Positions 18,879-27,839 of a stretch of DNA of 64,000 nt are shown here, piece after piece. Each line of letters opens with the position of its first letter. The first letter of the stretch is position 1. This stretch comes from Alphaproteobacteria bacterium. Its GTDB lineage: Bacteria > Pseudomonadota > Alphaproteobacteria > Reyranellales > Reyranellaceae. Under the pieces are notes generated by a model. That model had not been told where the DNA came from. It made no database searches and saw nothing but the letters and a program-made list of their open reading frames with translations. The translations under genes were made by a program, and so were the position numbers. Location: the NCBI GenBank assembly GCA_019635875.1, contig JAHBYP010000013.1, positions 1 to 64,000 on the forward strand. Reading direction: 5' to 3'.

Positions 18879-20693
18879 GTGGACGACGTCCTTCCCCTCT
18901 ACAATCGCGAACTCGAGTTCCTTCGCCGTCAGGCCGGACAGTTCGCCGACGCGCATCCCAAGGTCGCCGGGCGCCTGCGTATCGGCCCGGAGATGGCCGA
19001 CGACCCGCATGTCGAGCGCCTAATCGAGGCGGTGGCGCTGCTCAATGCGCGCGTGCGGCTGAAGCTCGAGGACGAGTTCCCCGAGCTGACCGAGGCGGTT
19101 CTCAACGCGCTCTATCCGCACTACCTGGCGCCGGTGCCGCCCATGGGCATCGCGCGGCTCGAAGCGTCGCCGGCGCTCAGCGAGCCCTATGAGATCGCGC
19201 GCGGGACCGAGCTGGAAACCGGCGCGATCGACGGCGAGCGCTGCCGCCTGCGCACGACGCAGGCGCTGACCCTGTGGCCGTTCGAGGTGACTCAGGTCGG
19301 CCTGCAGGGCCGGCCGTTCCGCGCGCCTGTCAATCCGCGTGCCCAAGGCGCGCTGTCGGTGCTGCACATTCGTCTCTCGACCACCAACGAGGGCGCCACC
19401 TTCGGCGACCTGCAGCCCGATCCGATCCGCTTCTATCTCGGCGCCGCCGGTGCCCGATCGCTGCCGCTCTACGAGCTGCTGCGCAATCGGCTGCTGGGCA
19501 TTGCGGTCTGCGAGCAGCCGGACGAGCCCAACACGGTCTTCCTGCCACCTTCGGCGCTGACCCCTGTCGGCTTCTCGCGTGAAGACTCGATCCTTCCGTA
19601 CCCATCACGTTCCTTCGTCGGCTATCGGCTGCTCACCGAGTACTTCGCGCTACCGCAGAAGTTCCTCTTCTTCGAGATCAACGGCGTGTCGGCGCGCATG
19701 CTGGCCGGCGCCGGCCGCGAGCTGAGCATCTACCTCTACCTTGCCGACACCGACGCCGACCTCGAGCGCGGCGTGACCACGGCGGACATTTCCACCGGCT
19801 GCGTGCCCGTGGTGAATCTGTTTCCCCTGCGCGCCGAGCCGATCCGGCTCGACGGCACGGCCTTCGAGCACCGCATAGTCCCCGACGCGCGCCGGCCCGA
19901 CGCGCTCGAGGTCTACATGGTCGAGAAGGTGGGCGCGACCGATGTCGACGGCAACCAGTACCCCTTCGAACCGTTCTTCGGGTTGCGTCATGACGCCGGA
20001 GGCGAGGTGCGCTTCTGGCACGTTTCCCGGCGGCAGGCGGCAAGCGCGCGCGACAAGGGCAACGAGCTCTTCATCTCATTGCTCGACCGCGACGCCGACG
20101 CCGGGGCGCCGGCCAACTGGACGCTTTCGGTCGACACGCTGTGCTTCAACCGCGACCTGCTTGCGCGCATCCCGTCGGTGGGCGGCCAGGTACCGCTCGA
20201 TCTGGTGTCGCCCTCGCCGTCGGTGCGTCGGGCCTACATGGCGAGCATCTTCAGCCCGACGCGGCGGCCGCCGCTTGGCAATGGCCGCATGTGGCGCCTG
20301 CTGTCGCACCTTTCGCTCAACCATCTGTCCATGGCCGGCGGTGAGGATGGCGGCGAGGCGCTGCGCGAGATCCTCAGGCTGTATGACTGGGGGCAGGGGC
20401 TCGAGACTCGCCGCCTGATCGACGGCGTGCGTTCCGTCACCAGCCGGCGCGGCCTGGCGCGCATCGTGCTGGGCCGCTCGACGGCGATCACCCAGGGCCT
20501 CGACGTCGAGGTGCTGCTCGATCCGCAGAACTACCCGCCGGGCGGCGCTTACCTGATGGCCTGCGTGCTCGAGCATTTCTTCGGTCTCTACGTTGCCGTC
20601 AACACCTTCACCCGGCTGACCGCGCGTCTGTCGGGCCGCACCGGAGTCCTTGCCGCATGGCCTCCCCGGACGGGCGAGAAGACCCTCCTCTGA
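18879..20693 (+). CDS. tssF: T6SS baseplate protein TssF (ImpG/VasA)
   Basis: 604 residues. The GTG at 18879 is chosen because the protein then begins VDDVLPLYNRELEFLRRQAGQFADAHPKVAGRL, the invariant TssF N-terminus; the open frame runs further upstream but would only add residues shadowing tssE. Other family signs are DPHVERLIEAVALLNARV, LNALYPHYLAPVPPM and GVRSVTSRRG. TssF joins TssG (1:2) in the baseplate wedge. The start is 7 bases after the tssE stop, and the end overlaps tssG by 37 bases, so translation is tightly coupled. Confidence 0.95.
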   Translation: MDDVLPLYNRELEFLRRQAGQFADAHPKVAGRLRIGPEMADDPHVERLIEAVALLNARVRLKLEDEFPELTEAVLNALYPHYLAPVPPMGIARLEASPALSEPYEIARGTELETGAIDGERCRLRTTQALTLWPFEVTQVGLQGRPFRAPVNPRAQGALSVLHIRLSTTNEGATFGDLQPDPIRFYLGAAGARSLPLYELLRNRLLGIAVCEQPDEPNTVFLPPSALTPVGFSREDSILPYPSRSFVGYRLLTEYFALPQKFLFFEINGVSARMLAGAGRELSIYLYLADTDADLERGVTTADISTGCVPVVNLFPLRAEPIRLDGTAFEHRIVPDARRPDALEVYMVEKVGATDVDGNQYPFEPFFGLRHDAGGEVRFWHVSRRQAASARDKGNELFISLLDRDADAGAPANWTLSVDTLCFNRDLLARIPSVGGQVPLDLVSPSPSVRRAYMASIFSPTRRPPLGNGRMWRLLSHLSLNHLSMAGGEDGGEALREILRLYDWGQGLETRRLIDGVRSVTSRRGLARIVLGRSTAITQGLDVEVLLDPQNYPPGGAYLMACVLEHFFGLYVAVNTFTRLTARLSGRTGVLAAWPPRTGEKTLL

Positions 20694-21736
20694 TCGAGCG
20701 CTTGCGCGAGGAGCCTGAGGCGTTCGACACGCTGCAGGCCATCCTCACGCTCGAGCGCCACGCCGCGCGCCAGGGTAGGCGGGCGGGCGGCGGTGCGCCG
20801 GTCGGCGGCAGCGCTCTGCCCGAGGACGAGGTGCTGCATTTTGTCAGTGAGACGGCGCTGGGCTTCCCGGTCGCCGAGCTCACCCAGGTGCGCGAGACGC
20901 GCGGCGGACCACCGAAGGTGGAAATCACCTTCATGGGAATGCATGGCCCTTCGGGCGTGCTGCCGCAGATCTACAGCGACAAGGTGCTCGAGCGGCAGCG
21001 CGAGAAGGATACGTCTCTCGCCGACTTCCTCGATCTGTTCACCCATCGCTCCGCCAGCTTCTTCATCCGCGCCTGGAAGAAGTATCGGCTCACGGCGCAG
21101 GTCAACTCGACCTACGACGAGCTGGGACCGACCGCGCTGCCGTCGGATCTCGGCATCGCGGGTTTTGTCGACGCGATTCTTGGTTTCAGCACTGGCGGGC
21201 TGAAGGGCAGGCTGGCGCCGCGCCACACGGCGCTGCGCTTCTACGCCGGCGCCTATGCCGGCAATCCGCGCTCGGCTGTCGTGCTCGAGGCGATCCTCAG
21301 CGACTATTTCGGCGAGAGGATCACCGTCGACACCTACGTGCCGCACTGGGAGCGGCTGCCGCCGAGCGAGCAGACGCAATTGACGCCGAGCAGCTTCTGC
21401 CGGCTGGGCGACGAGGCGGTGATCGGCGCGCGCGTGATGCGTCCGGAAGCCAAGTTCCGCATCAAGCTGGGGCCGCTCGACTACAAGACTTTGCGCTCCT
21501 TCCTGCCCGACCAGACACGGCTGCGCGAACTCGTGCACCTGGCGCGGCTGTTCGTCGGTGAGGCGATGTTCTTCGACATCCAGCTGGTCCTGCGCCGCGA
21601 TGATGTCCCGCCGATGCAACTGGGCGACTGGGGCGGCGGAGACGGTGCACGGCTGGGCTGGAACACGTGGCTGACATCGGTGGCGCCGGCGAGCGATCCC
21701 GACGACACCATCCTGTCCTGCGACGCGGTCCCCTGA
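20657..21736 (+). CDS. tssG: T6SS baseplate protein TssG (ImpH/VasB)
   Basis: 359 residues, family-typical. Diagnostic segments are PEAFDTLQAILTLER, LHFVSETALGFPVAELTQV, VEITFMGMHGPSGVLPQIYSD, the Asp/Phe-rich LADFLDLFTHRSASFFIRAWKKYR and FCRLGDEAVIGARV. TssG wraps TssF in the baseplate wedge. It begins inside the tssF 3' end and is the last gene of the plus-strand T6SS operon. Convergent tagH follows after a 93-base gap that holds a hairpin. Confidence 0.95.
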   Translation: MASPDGREDPPLIERLREEPEAFDTLQAILTLERHAARQGRRAGGGAPVGGSALPEDEVLHFVSETALGFPVAELTQVRETRGGPPKVEITFMGMHGPSGVLPQIYSDKVLERQREKDTSLADFLDLFTHRSASFFIRAWKKYRLTAQVNSTYDELGPTALPSDLGIAGFVDAILGFSTGGLKGRLAPRHTALRFYAGAYAGNPRSAVVLEAILSDYFGERITVDTYVPHWERLPPSEQTQLTPSSFCRLGDEAVIGARVMRPEAKFRIKLGPLDYKTLRSFLPDQTRLRELVHLARLFVGEAMFFDIQLVLRRDDVPPMQLGDWGGGDGARLGWNTWLTSVAPASDPDDTILSCDAVP

Positions 21737-21768
21737 ACGGGGCGATCTAGCCGATCGGTACCGTTGAT

Positions 21769-21800
21769 GCGCACGGCCCCACGATCAGCCCGCCGTGCGC
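21769..21800. terminator. Hairpin between convergent tssG and tagH
   Basis: A 9-base perfect inverted repeat (GCGCACGGC / GCCGTGCGC) with a 14-base loop lies in the 93-base gap between the 3' ends of tssG and tagH. There is no T-run on either side, so it is at best a factor-assisted or bidirectional stop, or an mRNA 3'-end stabiliser. Its position between convergent genes is the main support. Confidence 0.4.
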
Positions 21801-21829
21801 CGTGATGTCGAAGGGGAATCCGGCGAGAA

Positions 21830-23908
21830 TCAACGCGACCCGCCCTTCTTGCTGTTCTCGCGCTCATAGGCCTCGGCGAAGATCTGGCCGATGCGGCCGG
21901 CCAGCGTGTTGCCGACGTCCTGCTTCACCTCGCCATAGGCCTTGGTGTAGTGCTCCCAATAGACGGTTTCCTTGCGGCGGCCGAAGACGCCACCGCCTTC
22001 ATTGCCACCGGCAGCGGCGACGGCCTCCGGCGACAGCCGCGCCAGCACGGCATCGAGCACGGCACGGAAGGCGGCGAGCAGGGCCAGCTGATGCGCCTCG
22101 AGGTCCTTGCCGGCGTCCCAGACCGCAGCCTGGCCGGACTGGAAGCCAGGCCGCACCGCGCCCAGCATCACCAGCAGCATCTCCGACTCGTCGGCGGAGA
22201 ACTTCAGCGGGTTGTTCTCGCGTGCCGCGACCACGGTCTGGCTGATGCGGAACTCGCCCTTGAGCAGACGGCGGGCCTCGAGCAGCCGCGCAAGCGTCGA
22301 GACGATGGCGCGCGTTGAAGCGCCCAGCGTCCTGAGTGCCGTTGCCGGGTCGGTGTTGGGCGGCAGATTCTCGATGCCAGCGCCGTCAAGGAACGCGCGC
22401 AACAGATCGTCGCCAGCCAAGGCGGGCGACGGAGCCGAAGGCTGCGCGTCGGCCGTGCGGCGCTGCGGCGGTGGAGGTGGCGGCGATGGCACGGCGGGAG
22501 TCGGTCTGGGCGGCGCAGGCGCTACCGGCGCGCCTGCGGGCGGGAAAGCGACCTTCGAAACCGAGATGCGCCCCGATGGCTGCCGGCCTGATGGTCCGGC
22601 GAACGGATCGTCGGCCGGGATCGGCGTCGGCGACAGTCCGCTCTCCAGACCCGACGGCGGCGCATTGGCGCCCGCATCGCCAAACAGGTTGTCGGCCATC
22701 GATGGCGGCGGCGCGTCGACCCAGTCGTCCGTCGCTGGCGCGATTGGCGGTACTGCGCGCGCTGGGGGGGTGGGTGGTGGTGGCGAGGCAGCCGGGCGCG
22801 GCGCGGGCGCCTGCGGACGCGGTCGATTGGCGGGCTGATGCGGTGGGGGCGGCGCCGGCTGCTCGCCGAATGCGCGGTCGAGTCCTGGATCCGGCGTGAC
22901 GGACTGCGAAGCGCCCGATTTGGGCGCGAGGCCGGCGAGCGCGGCCTCGATCGGATCGAGCTCGGCCGGCGGCGTGCTCAGGCCGCGCGGCGTCGAAGAA
23001 TCCCAGTCGGTCGGCAACGCCTGCTGGGGGTCGGGTCCCACCGGGTTCGGAAGCGCCACTGGCTGCATGGCAAAGGGCGACTGGGGCATCGGCGCGTGCC
23101 GGTCGTCCGGTGCCAGTGGCTGCTGGTCGAAGGGGTCGGGCAGTGCCGCCAGCGGATCCGGCGTGTTGGTGAACGCCGAACGCTGCGGCGGGGGTTGCGG
23201 CGGTGCCAGCGGATCGCCGTCACCTATGGGACCGCCACTCCAATTGTCCTGGCCCGGTCCACCGAAGGGCGACCCGCCCTGTGGCGACGCGCCGAACGGC
23301 GAGGGATCCGGCAGCGGGCCGCCGAGACCGCGCTGCTCGGGCGCATTGAATGGATCGGCCATGCTGCCGTCAGGCGACAGGGGCGTGCGATTGTCACCGA
23401 GCTCGCCAAAGAGGTCGTTGCTCGCCGGCAGCTCCGGTGGTCGCTCCTCCGCCATCGGATCGAGGGGCGAGGGACCCCGTGGCGCGGCGCGCGGCGCGTT
23501 GAAATCCGACCGTGCGAGGTCGCCGAGATCGAACGAGTCGTTGCCGATGGTCGGCGGCCCGGCCACCGGGCCACCGAAATCACCCTGGCCGCCGTCCACC
23601 TCGACGGCGATCTCGTAGCCGCCGATGCGGATCGAGTCGCCCGCGTTGAGTGGCCAGGCGTTGCCGTTGCCGACGTTCTGGCCGTTGACGAAGGTACCGT
23701 TGGCAGACTTGTCGACGATCTGCCAGCCGCCCTGCGCGCCCTCGATCACCGCATGCTCGCGCGACACGCCGGCGGAAGCATCGGGCAGGACCCAGGAGTT
23801 TCCGTCGCGACGGCCAATCGTCGCGCGGCCGCCGGCGAGCGTGAGCGGCGAGGGCGCGCGCTCGGTCGGCGGCCCCGATAGGATACGAAGGGTAAGGGAT
23901 GCAGCCAT
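21830..23908 (-). CDS. tagH: T6SS-associated FHA-domain protein TagH (ImpI)
   Basis: 692 residues from the ATG at 23908, where the protein begins MAASLTLRILSGPP, the normal start of an FHA domain; an in-frame upstream ATG would add a non-homologous leader. The FHA domain (residues ~1-105) keeps the phosphothreonine-binding pattern: GR.DGNSWVLPD, SREH and NGTFVNG. Residues ~110-490 are a very long Pro/Gly/Ala/Asp-rich disordered linker. The C-terminal ~190 residues are the TagH-specific helical domain (LRAFLDGAGI...NNPLKFSADESEMLLVML...YWEHYTKAYGEVKQDV). FHA proteins of this type relay Ser/Thr kinase signals to T6SS assembly. No kinase or phosphatase gene is in the window. It is the last gene of a vgrG-DUF6931-tagH transcript. 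Confidence 0.92.
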   Translation of the reverse strand: MAASLTLRILSGPPTERAPSPLTLAGGRATIGRRDGNSWVLPDASAGVSREHAVIEGAQGGWQIVDKSANGTFVNGQNVGNGNAWPLNAGDSIRIGGYEIAVEVDGGQGDFGGPVAGPPTIGNDSFDLGDLARSDFNAPRAAPRGPSPLDPMAEERPPELPASNDLFGELGDNRTPLSPDGSMADPFNAPEQRGLGGPLPDPSPFGASPQGGSPFGGPGQDNWSGGPIGDGDPLAPPQPPPQRSAFTNTPDPLAALPDPFDQQPLAPDDRHAPMPQSPFAMQPVALPNPVGPDPQQALPTDWDSSTPRGLSTPPAELDPIEAALAGLAPKSGASQSVTPDPGLDRAFGEQPAPPPPHQPANRPRPQAPAPRPAASPPPPTPPARAVPPIAPATDDWVDAPPPSMADNLFGDAGANAPPSGLESGLSPTPIPADDPFAGPSGRQPSGRISVSKVAFPPAGAPVAPAPPRPTPAVPSPPPPPPQRRTADAQPSAPSPALAGDDLLRAFLDGAGIENLPPNTDPATALRTLGASTRAIVSTLARLLEARRLLKGEFRISQTVVAARENNPLKFSADESEMLLVMLGAVRPGFQSGQAAVWDAGKDLEAHQLALLAAFRAVLDAVLARLSPEAVAAAGGNEGGGVFGRRKETVYWEHYTKAYGEVKQDVGNTLAGRIGQIFAEAYERENSKKGGSR

Positions 23909-24013
23909 TCGTCGGCTCTCCGGCAGAGGCAGGTCTTGGCTGCCCATGTATAGCAGCGTGCCTCGGTCGCCGTCACATGAAGCTGACACGGCGCGCGGGC
24001 GCCGCCAGCCGTC

Positions 24014-24613
24014 TTATTTGGGTCGGCCGTTGCCGCCCTGGGCGATGTCTATGCCCTGGCTCAGAAATGCCCGATGCCGGTCCTCCATGTCCTGCGGTGA
24101 TTTCGGGTTGGTCACCGCAGCCATGACGACCGCCCCCCAGATTGCGCGGCCCAAGGCGTTGGCCGGTGGCGGCACGGCGGGAAGATTGGCCGGCGCGATC
24201 GAGCCGCCGCTCCAGAACGAACCCATCGCCGCCCAGGAGGCTGGGGTCTGGAAGCCACTGGCCATCGCGCGGTCGTACGCGGCGCGTCGATTGTCTTCGT
24301 CGGGCTTGAACACCCAGGTCTCGGCGGCAGTGAGCGCATCGGTGTCCGTCTGCTCGACGGGATTGCCGGCGGCGATATAGGCGCGAGCGGCCAGGCAGGC
24401 CCACCATACGGCCTCGCGAGGGCGCAGCGAGTGCGCGAGGAATCGCACGGCGTCCTGAAGAAGGCCCGCATCGATCAACGAGGCGACAAATCCCTCGGGA
24501 CCCGTCGCGGCGGGCACCAGAGCCTGCGCTTCCGGGCCGAGCTCACCCGACTGCGCCACCGCGGGGATCTCCGCACTGGCCAGTTTCGTGAACGGCTGCA
24601 CTTCTCCGGCCAT
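24014..24613 (-). CDS. T6SS-linked conserved protein, DUF6931-like
   Basis: 199 residues, no signal peptide or clear membrane span. The protein is Ala-rich and helical, with a Trp-rich middle (LRPREAVWWACLAARAYIAAG), TAAETWVFKPDEDNRRAAYDRAM, and an Ala/Gly-rich hydrophobic stretch near residues 150-166 (ALGRAIWGAVVMAAV). The ending resembles DRHRAFLSQGIDIA. From memory this pattern matches the DUF6931 family found in alphaproteobacterial T6SS clusters, but I could not search it. It sits 34 bases after vgrG and 105 before tagH on the same strand. A role in spike loading or as a regulator together with TagH is only inference. Confidence 0.7.
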   Translation of the reverse strand: MAGEVQPFTKLASAEIPAVAQSGELGPEAQALVPAATGPEGFVASLIDAGLLQDAVRFLAHSLRPREAVWWACLAARAYIAAGNPVEQTDTDALTAAETWVFKPDEDNRRAAYDRAMASGFQTPASWAAMGSFWSGGSIAPANLPAVPPPANALGRAIWGAVVMAAVTNPKSPQDMEDRHRAFLSQGIDIAQGGNGRPK

Positions 24614-24647
24614 CCCGCCTCCTACCTGCCCTTGCTCGCCGCCCGCC

Positions 24648-26639
24648 TCAGTTGATGAGCGTTATGCCACCCTTGAGGATGAGGATCGCCCCGCCTTTGA
24701 CCGTCGTCATCAGTCCGCCCTTTATGTCGACTATCATCTGGCCGTCGACCTTGATCATCATGCCCTTGATGGTCACGCCCATCTGGTCGAGCTTGACCGA
24801 GGAACTGCCGACCTTCAACTCGATGCTCTGCATCGCCTCGACGTCCTGCTTGCCCAGGCTGATGCCAAGCTTGTCGTTGCCCATGGCAATCGTCGTCGTG
24901 CGATTGCCCATGCTGATGTCTTCCTTGAGATTACCCATGCTCAGCTTGTAGGTGTCGTTGCCCTGGGTAATCGTCGTGTCGCGGTTCTGCTTGATCGTCT
25001 CCGACTGGTTGTTGTCGACCTTCAGGGTCTGGTTGTTCTTGATGTGCCGCGTCTGGTCGTTGTCGATGGTGATGTTCTCGTCATGCTCGACCTCGACCAC
25101 GTGGTCCTTCTGGGCGTGCATGTAGATGATCTCGGCCGCCTTCTTGTCCTCGAAGCGGAAGATGTTGGTGTCGGCCTTGGCGCCGCCCTTGGAGCTGCGC
25201 GTCTCGATGCCGCTTTGCGTCTTGTTTCCCGGCAGCGCCCAGGGCGGCATGTTGTCGCCGTTGTATACGCAGCCGGTGACCAGCGGCCGGTCGGGATCGC
25301 CGTCGAGGAACTCGACCACGACCTCCATGCCGATGCGCGGCGTGAAGACCGTGCCCCATTGCGGACCGGCCCAGGACTGCGCCACGCGGATCCAGCATGA
25401 GCTCTTCTCGTCCTTCGTGCCCAGGCGATCCCAGTGGAACTGCACGTGGATGCGGCCGTACTGGTCGACGTCGATCTCTTCGCCTGCCGGTCCGACGACT
25501 ACCGCGGTCTGTGGCCCGGCGATGATCGGCCGTGGCGTCGTGCGCGCCGGCCGCAGCACGGTTTCCTTGGGCGCGACGACGAAGCTGTTGCCGTAGGTGT
25601 ACGCGCCGCCCGCGCCCGCGGCATGGCCGGCGCCCGACGCGGCATGGCGCACGCGGGCGATGACCCACTGCTTGCCGTCCTCGCTCTTGAAGCGGTGGCC
25701 CTTCAGCGTGAAATAGCCGCCGGCCTCGAAGAAGCGCACGGCGCCGTGGCCCTCGGCGAGCTTGTAGTTGGCCTCCAGCGCCTCGATGCGGCGCTTGGCG
25801 ATCCGGTCGCCCTTGCCGTCGGCATTGCCCTTGTCGATGTAGTTGCCCGGAAAGTCGTAGACCTCGTACTGGCCCGACTTGCCGGACTTGGTGACGCTGT
25901 TGGTCGAGACCAGCAGGTCCTTCGACGGCGCCTTGAAGTCGTAGTCCTCGTTCGCCCACTTGGTCGGCAGGAAGCGGTATTCCTGGTCGAAGGCATTGAC
26001 CACGTTGTTGGCGGTCCCTTCGGCGTCCATCTCGACATTCGCCATCTCGATGCCGTAGTAGACGCCGGCGTCCTCGCCGACATGCAGCTCGTTGGCGCCG
26101 TCCTTGTGGCGGATGAACCACACCCAGCCTTCCTCCTGGGCCAGGCGTTCGATGAAGGCCCAGTCGCTTTCGAGGTACTGCACGCAGTACTCCCAGGTGC
26201 GGCCGGTCGGCAGCTTCGTCGCCGCCTTGGCGCCGGCTGTCGACAGCACCTCCTCGATGATCGCCTTTGTCGTCTTCTCCTGGAATATGCGACAATCGAC
26301 GCGATGGGTGAGGAACCAGTACTCCGGCACGACCTCAAGGTGATAGACAAAGTAGTTCGTGCCGTCGCCCCAGTGGTCGATCGCGCCGCCCGAGCTCATG
26401 CGGCTTACGAAGCCGTGGAAGAAGCGCTTGGCACTGTCACCCGAGGCGACGCTGAAGGTGACCTCCTTGCCCAGCAGGTCGGTCGGCTTGATGTCTTCCT
26501 TGGGCGAGATCGCGTCCAGGCGGAAGGAGAAGAATCCGTTGATCGCTTCCTCGCCGGAAAATCCGGTCAGGATCATCTGATCCTTGCCCAACGGAGTCGT
26601 GAGCTGCAGCCAGCGTTTAGCGTCAGTGATCGTAGCCAT
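24648..26639 (-). CDS. vgrG: T6SS spike protein VgrG (TssI)
   Basis: 663 residues from the ATG at 26639, preceded by AGGAG at 7 bases. The N-terminal gp27-like part shows PLGKDQMILTGFSGEE, RFFHGFVSRM, CRIFQEKTTKAIIEEVL, and QYLESDWAFIERLAQEEGWVWF. A gp5-like OB fold follows (GRIHVQFHWDR...SCWIRVAQSWAG.QWGT.F.PRIGMEVVVEFLDGDPD). The C-terminal ~130 residues are a heptad/octad beta-prism rich in N, Q, D and T (HIKNNQTLKVDNNQ...) that ends in a short hydrophobic tail (GGAILILKGGITLIN). There is no extra C-terminal enzymatic domain, so any effector must ride as a separate protein. No PAAR gene is seen in the window. Confidence 0.95.
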   Translation of the reverse strand: MATITDAKRWLQLTTPLGKDQMILTGFSGEEAINGFFSFRLDAISPKEDIKPTDLLGKEVTFSVASGDSAKRFFHGFVSRMSSGGAIDHWGDGTNYFVYHLEVVPEYWFLTHRVDCRIFQEKTTKAIIEEVLSTAGAKAATKLPTGRTWEYCVQYLESDWAFIERLAQEEGWVWFIRHKDGANELHVGEDAGVYYGIEMANVEMDAEGTANNVVNAFDQEYRFLPTKWANEDYDFKAPSKDLLVSTNSVTKSGKSGQYEVYDFPGNYIDKGNADGKGDRIAKRRIEALEANYKLAEGHGAVRFFEAGGYFTLKGHRFKSEDGKQWVIARVRHAASGAGHAAGAGGAYTYGNSFVVAPKETVLRPARTTPRPIIAGPQTAVVVGPAGEEIDVDQYGRIHVQFHWDRLGTKDEKSSCWIRVAQSWAGPQWGTVFTPRIGMEVVVEFLDGDPDRPLVTGCVYNGDNMPPWALPGNKTQSGIETRSSKGGAKADTNIFRFEDKKAAEIIYMHAQKDHVVEVEHDENITIDNDQTRHIKNNQTLKVDNNQSETIKQNRDTTITQGNDTYKLSMGNLKEDISMGNRTTTIAMGNDKLGISLGKQDVEAMQSIELKVGSSSVKLDQMGVTIKGMMIKVDGQMIVDIKGGLMTTVKGGAILILKGGITLIN

Positions 26640-26786
26640 GGCCGCGCTCCTAGTGGCCGCGAACATATCGCGCGGCCAGTCTATGGCAAAGTGTCTGACA
26701 GGCTCGTGTCTGGGTCAAGAAAAAAGCGATCATTCGCTCACTTTAATTGCCGGCAACTCAGTCTCCATTCGAAGGGTCGGAGCAAC

Positions 26787-27437
26787 ATGCGTGTGATGAT
26801 GGTCGTCTGCCTGCTGTCGCTGCTGTGTGCGATCGGCCGAGGCGAGATGGCGATGGCGCAACAGGCGCCCGCCGCGCCGACCGGCATCGAAGGCTTTCGT
26901 TCGGCCAAGTTCGGCCAGCCCGAGGCCCAGGTTCGCGCCGCGATCCGCGAGGACTTCAAGCTCAACGATGCCGCGATCAAGGCCTCCACCCATCCGCTGG
27001 AGCAGACGCGTAGCCTGTCGATCACAGTCAAGGACCTGATTGCCAACAGCGGCAACGCGCAGATCGCGTATGTGTTCGGCTTCCGCTCCAAGACTCTCAT
27101 CCAGGTCAATATCCTTTGGAACGCCCCCGATCCGGCCAGCACCGAAATCATCATTGGGGCGGGCAACGCGCTGCGCGACTACTTCGTAAGCCAGTCCACC
27201 CGCTTCGTGAAGGACAAGGTCAAGACCAACGTCCAGCTTCCCGACGGCCGCATCCTGCTGTTCCAGGGCGCCGATGAGAAGGGCCGCGCCATCGAGCTGG
27301 TGATGGTGGTCGCCGCCCGGCCGCAGGTGCAGGGCCAGCCCGCCGACCCGCGCCCGGGCTCCGCCCAGCTGCGCCTGCTCTACGTCCTGGCACCCGGCAA
27401 CTCGGACATCCGGCGGATCCAACCCGGCCAGTTCTGA
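26787..27437 (+). CDS. Secreted/periplasmic protein of unknown function, divergent from vgrG
   Basis: 216 residues with a signal peptide (hydrophobic residues 3-16, cleavage probably after AMAQ). The mature part is unrecognised: GIEGFRSAKFGQPEAQVRAAI near its start suggests the small 'GFR.AKFG' repeat module of periplasmic proteins, then mixed alpha/beta and a basic patch KDKVKTNVQL. No Cys in the mature protein. It is divergent from vgrG with a 147-base shared promoter region and convergent with the hcp array. An effector, a periplasmic immunity protein or an unrelated gene are all possible. The last ~16 bases of this gene were copied into the hcp tandem duplication. Confidence 0.65.
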   Translation: MRVMMVVCLLSLLCAIGRGEMAMAQQAPAAPTGIEGFRSAKFGQPEAQVRAAIREDFKLNDAAIKASTHPLEQTRSLSITVKDLIANSGNAQIAYVFGFRSKTLIQVNILWNAPDPASTEIIIGAGNALRDYFVSQSTRFVKDKVKTNVQLPDGRILLFQGADEKGRAIELVMVVAARPQVQGQPADPRPGSAQLRLLYVLAPGNSDIRRIQPGQF

Positions 27438-27441
27438 GGCG

Positions 27442-27766
27442 TCAGTCCTTCGACGGGTCGTAGGACTGCACGAACGGGTTGAACGAGATCTGCTGGACCG
27501 GCTTGTCGTCGGCTTGGCCGCCCGAGGCGAACGAGCTTGCCAGCACGTTGGTGAGCTTCATCTTCTGGTAGATCCGCTCGCCGTCCTGCGATGTCGTTGT
27601 CCAGGCGATCTCGACGCCTTGGGTCGCGGTCGTTGGTATCACGACCTCGCGCATCTGCACCGCGCTCTTGGTGCGCTGGCCGACTTCTCCGGGCGTCGAG
27701 ACGTTGCGCGAGGAACCCCGCTGCGCCGAGTGCAGGTTGATCCAACCGGCATGGCCCTCGGCCGTG
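27442..27766 (-). pseudogene. Decayed hcp (type C) pseudogene
   Basis: This is a broken copy of the intact hcp at 28972-29442. The 5' end is lost: a 65-base deletion removes the start codon, the ribosome-binding site and the first ~13 codons. A second deletion replaces the segment between MREVV and EI.WTTTSQ, removing 15 codons net through two compensating indels. A third removes 20 codons between QISFN and PFVQSY. The frame nevertheless stays open from a TGA near 27795 to the stop at 27442, and a GTG at 27660 could in principle start a 72-residue fragment. The loss of core beta-strands means it cannot form an Hcp ring. Confidence 0.9.
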
Positions 27767-27784
27767 GGCGTGCTGCCAGCAAGA

Positions 27785-27810
27785 CGGCGCGGCGTTCACA
27801 CGCCGCGCCG
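27785..27810 (-). terminator. Hairpin after hcp type A copy 1 (T-run eroded)
   Basis: A perfect 10-base stem (CGGCGCGGCG / CGCCGCGCCG) with a 6-base loop follows the hcp stop at 27840. Read on the minus strand it is followed by TCTTG rather than the TTTTG seen in the intact twin at 29486, so it is probably a weakened intrinsic terminator. Confidence 0.6.
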
Positions 27811-27839
27811 ACCGCGATACCGGTGCTCGGCCGCGGCGA

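Noticed and set aside
24648-25080. A toxin domain at the VgrG C-terminus
   Set aside because: The region is the regular N/Q/D-rich beta-prism ending in a short hydrophobic tail; no enzymatic motif is seen.
25434-26786. A long in-frame N-terminal extension of the secreted protein at 26787
   Set aside because: The extension is antisense to vgrG. The ATG at 26787 opens a proper signal peptide.
27442-27660. A 72-residue small gene starting at a GTG in the hcp remnant
   Set aside because: It lacks the first Hcp strands and two internal segments present in its intact twin; better explained as decay.
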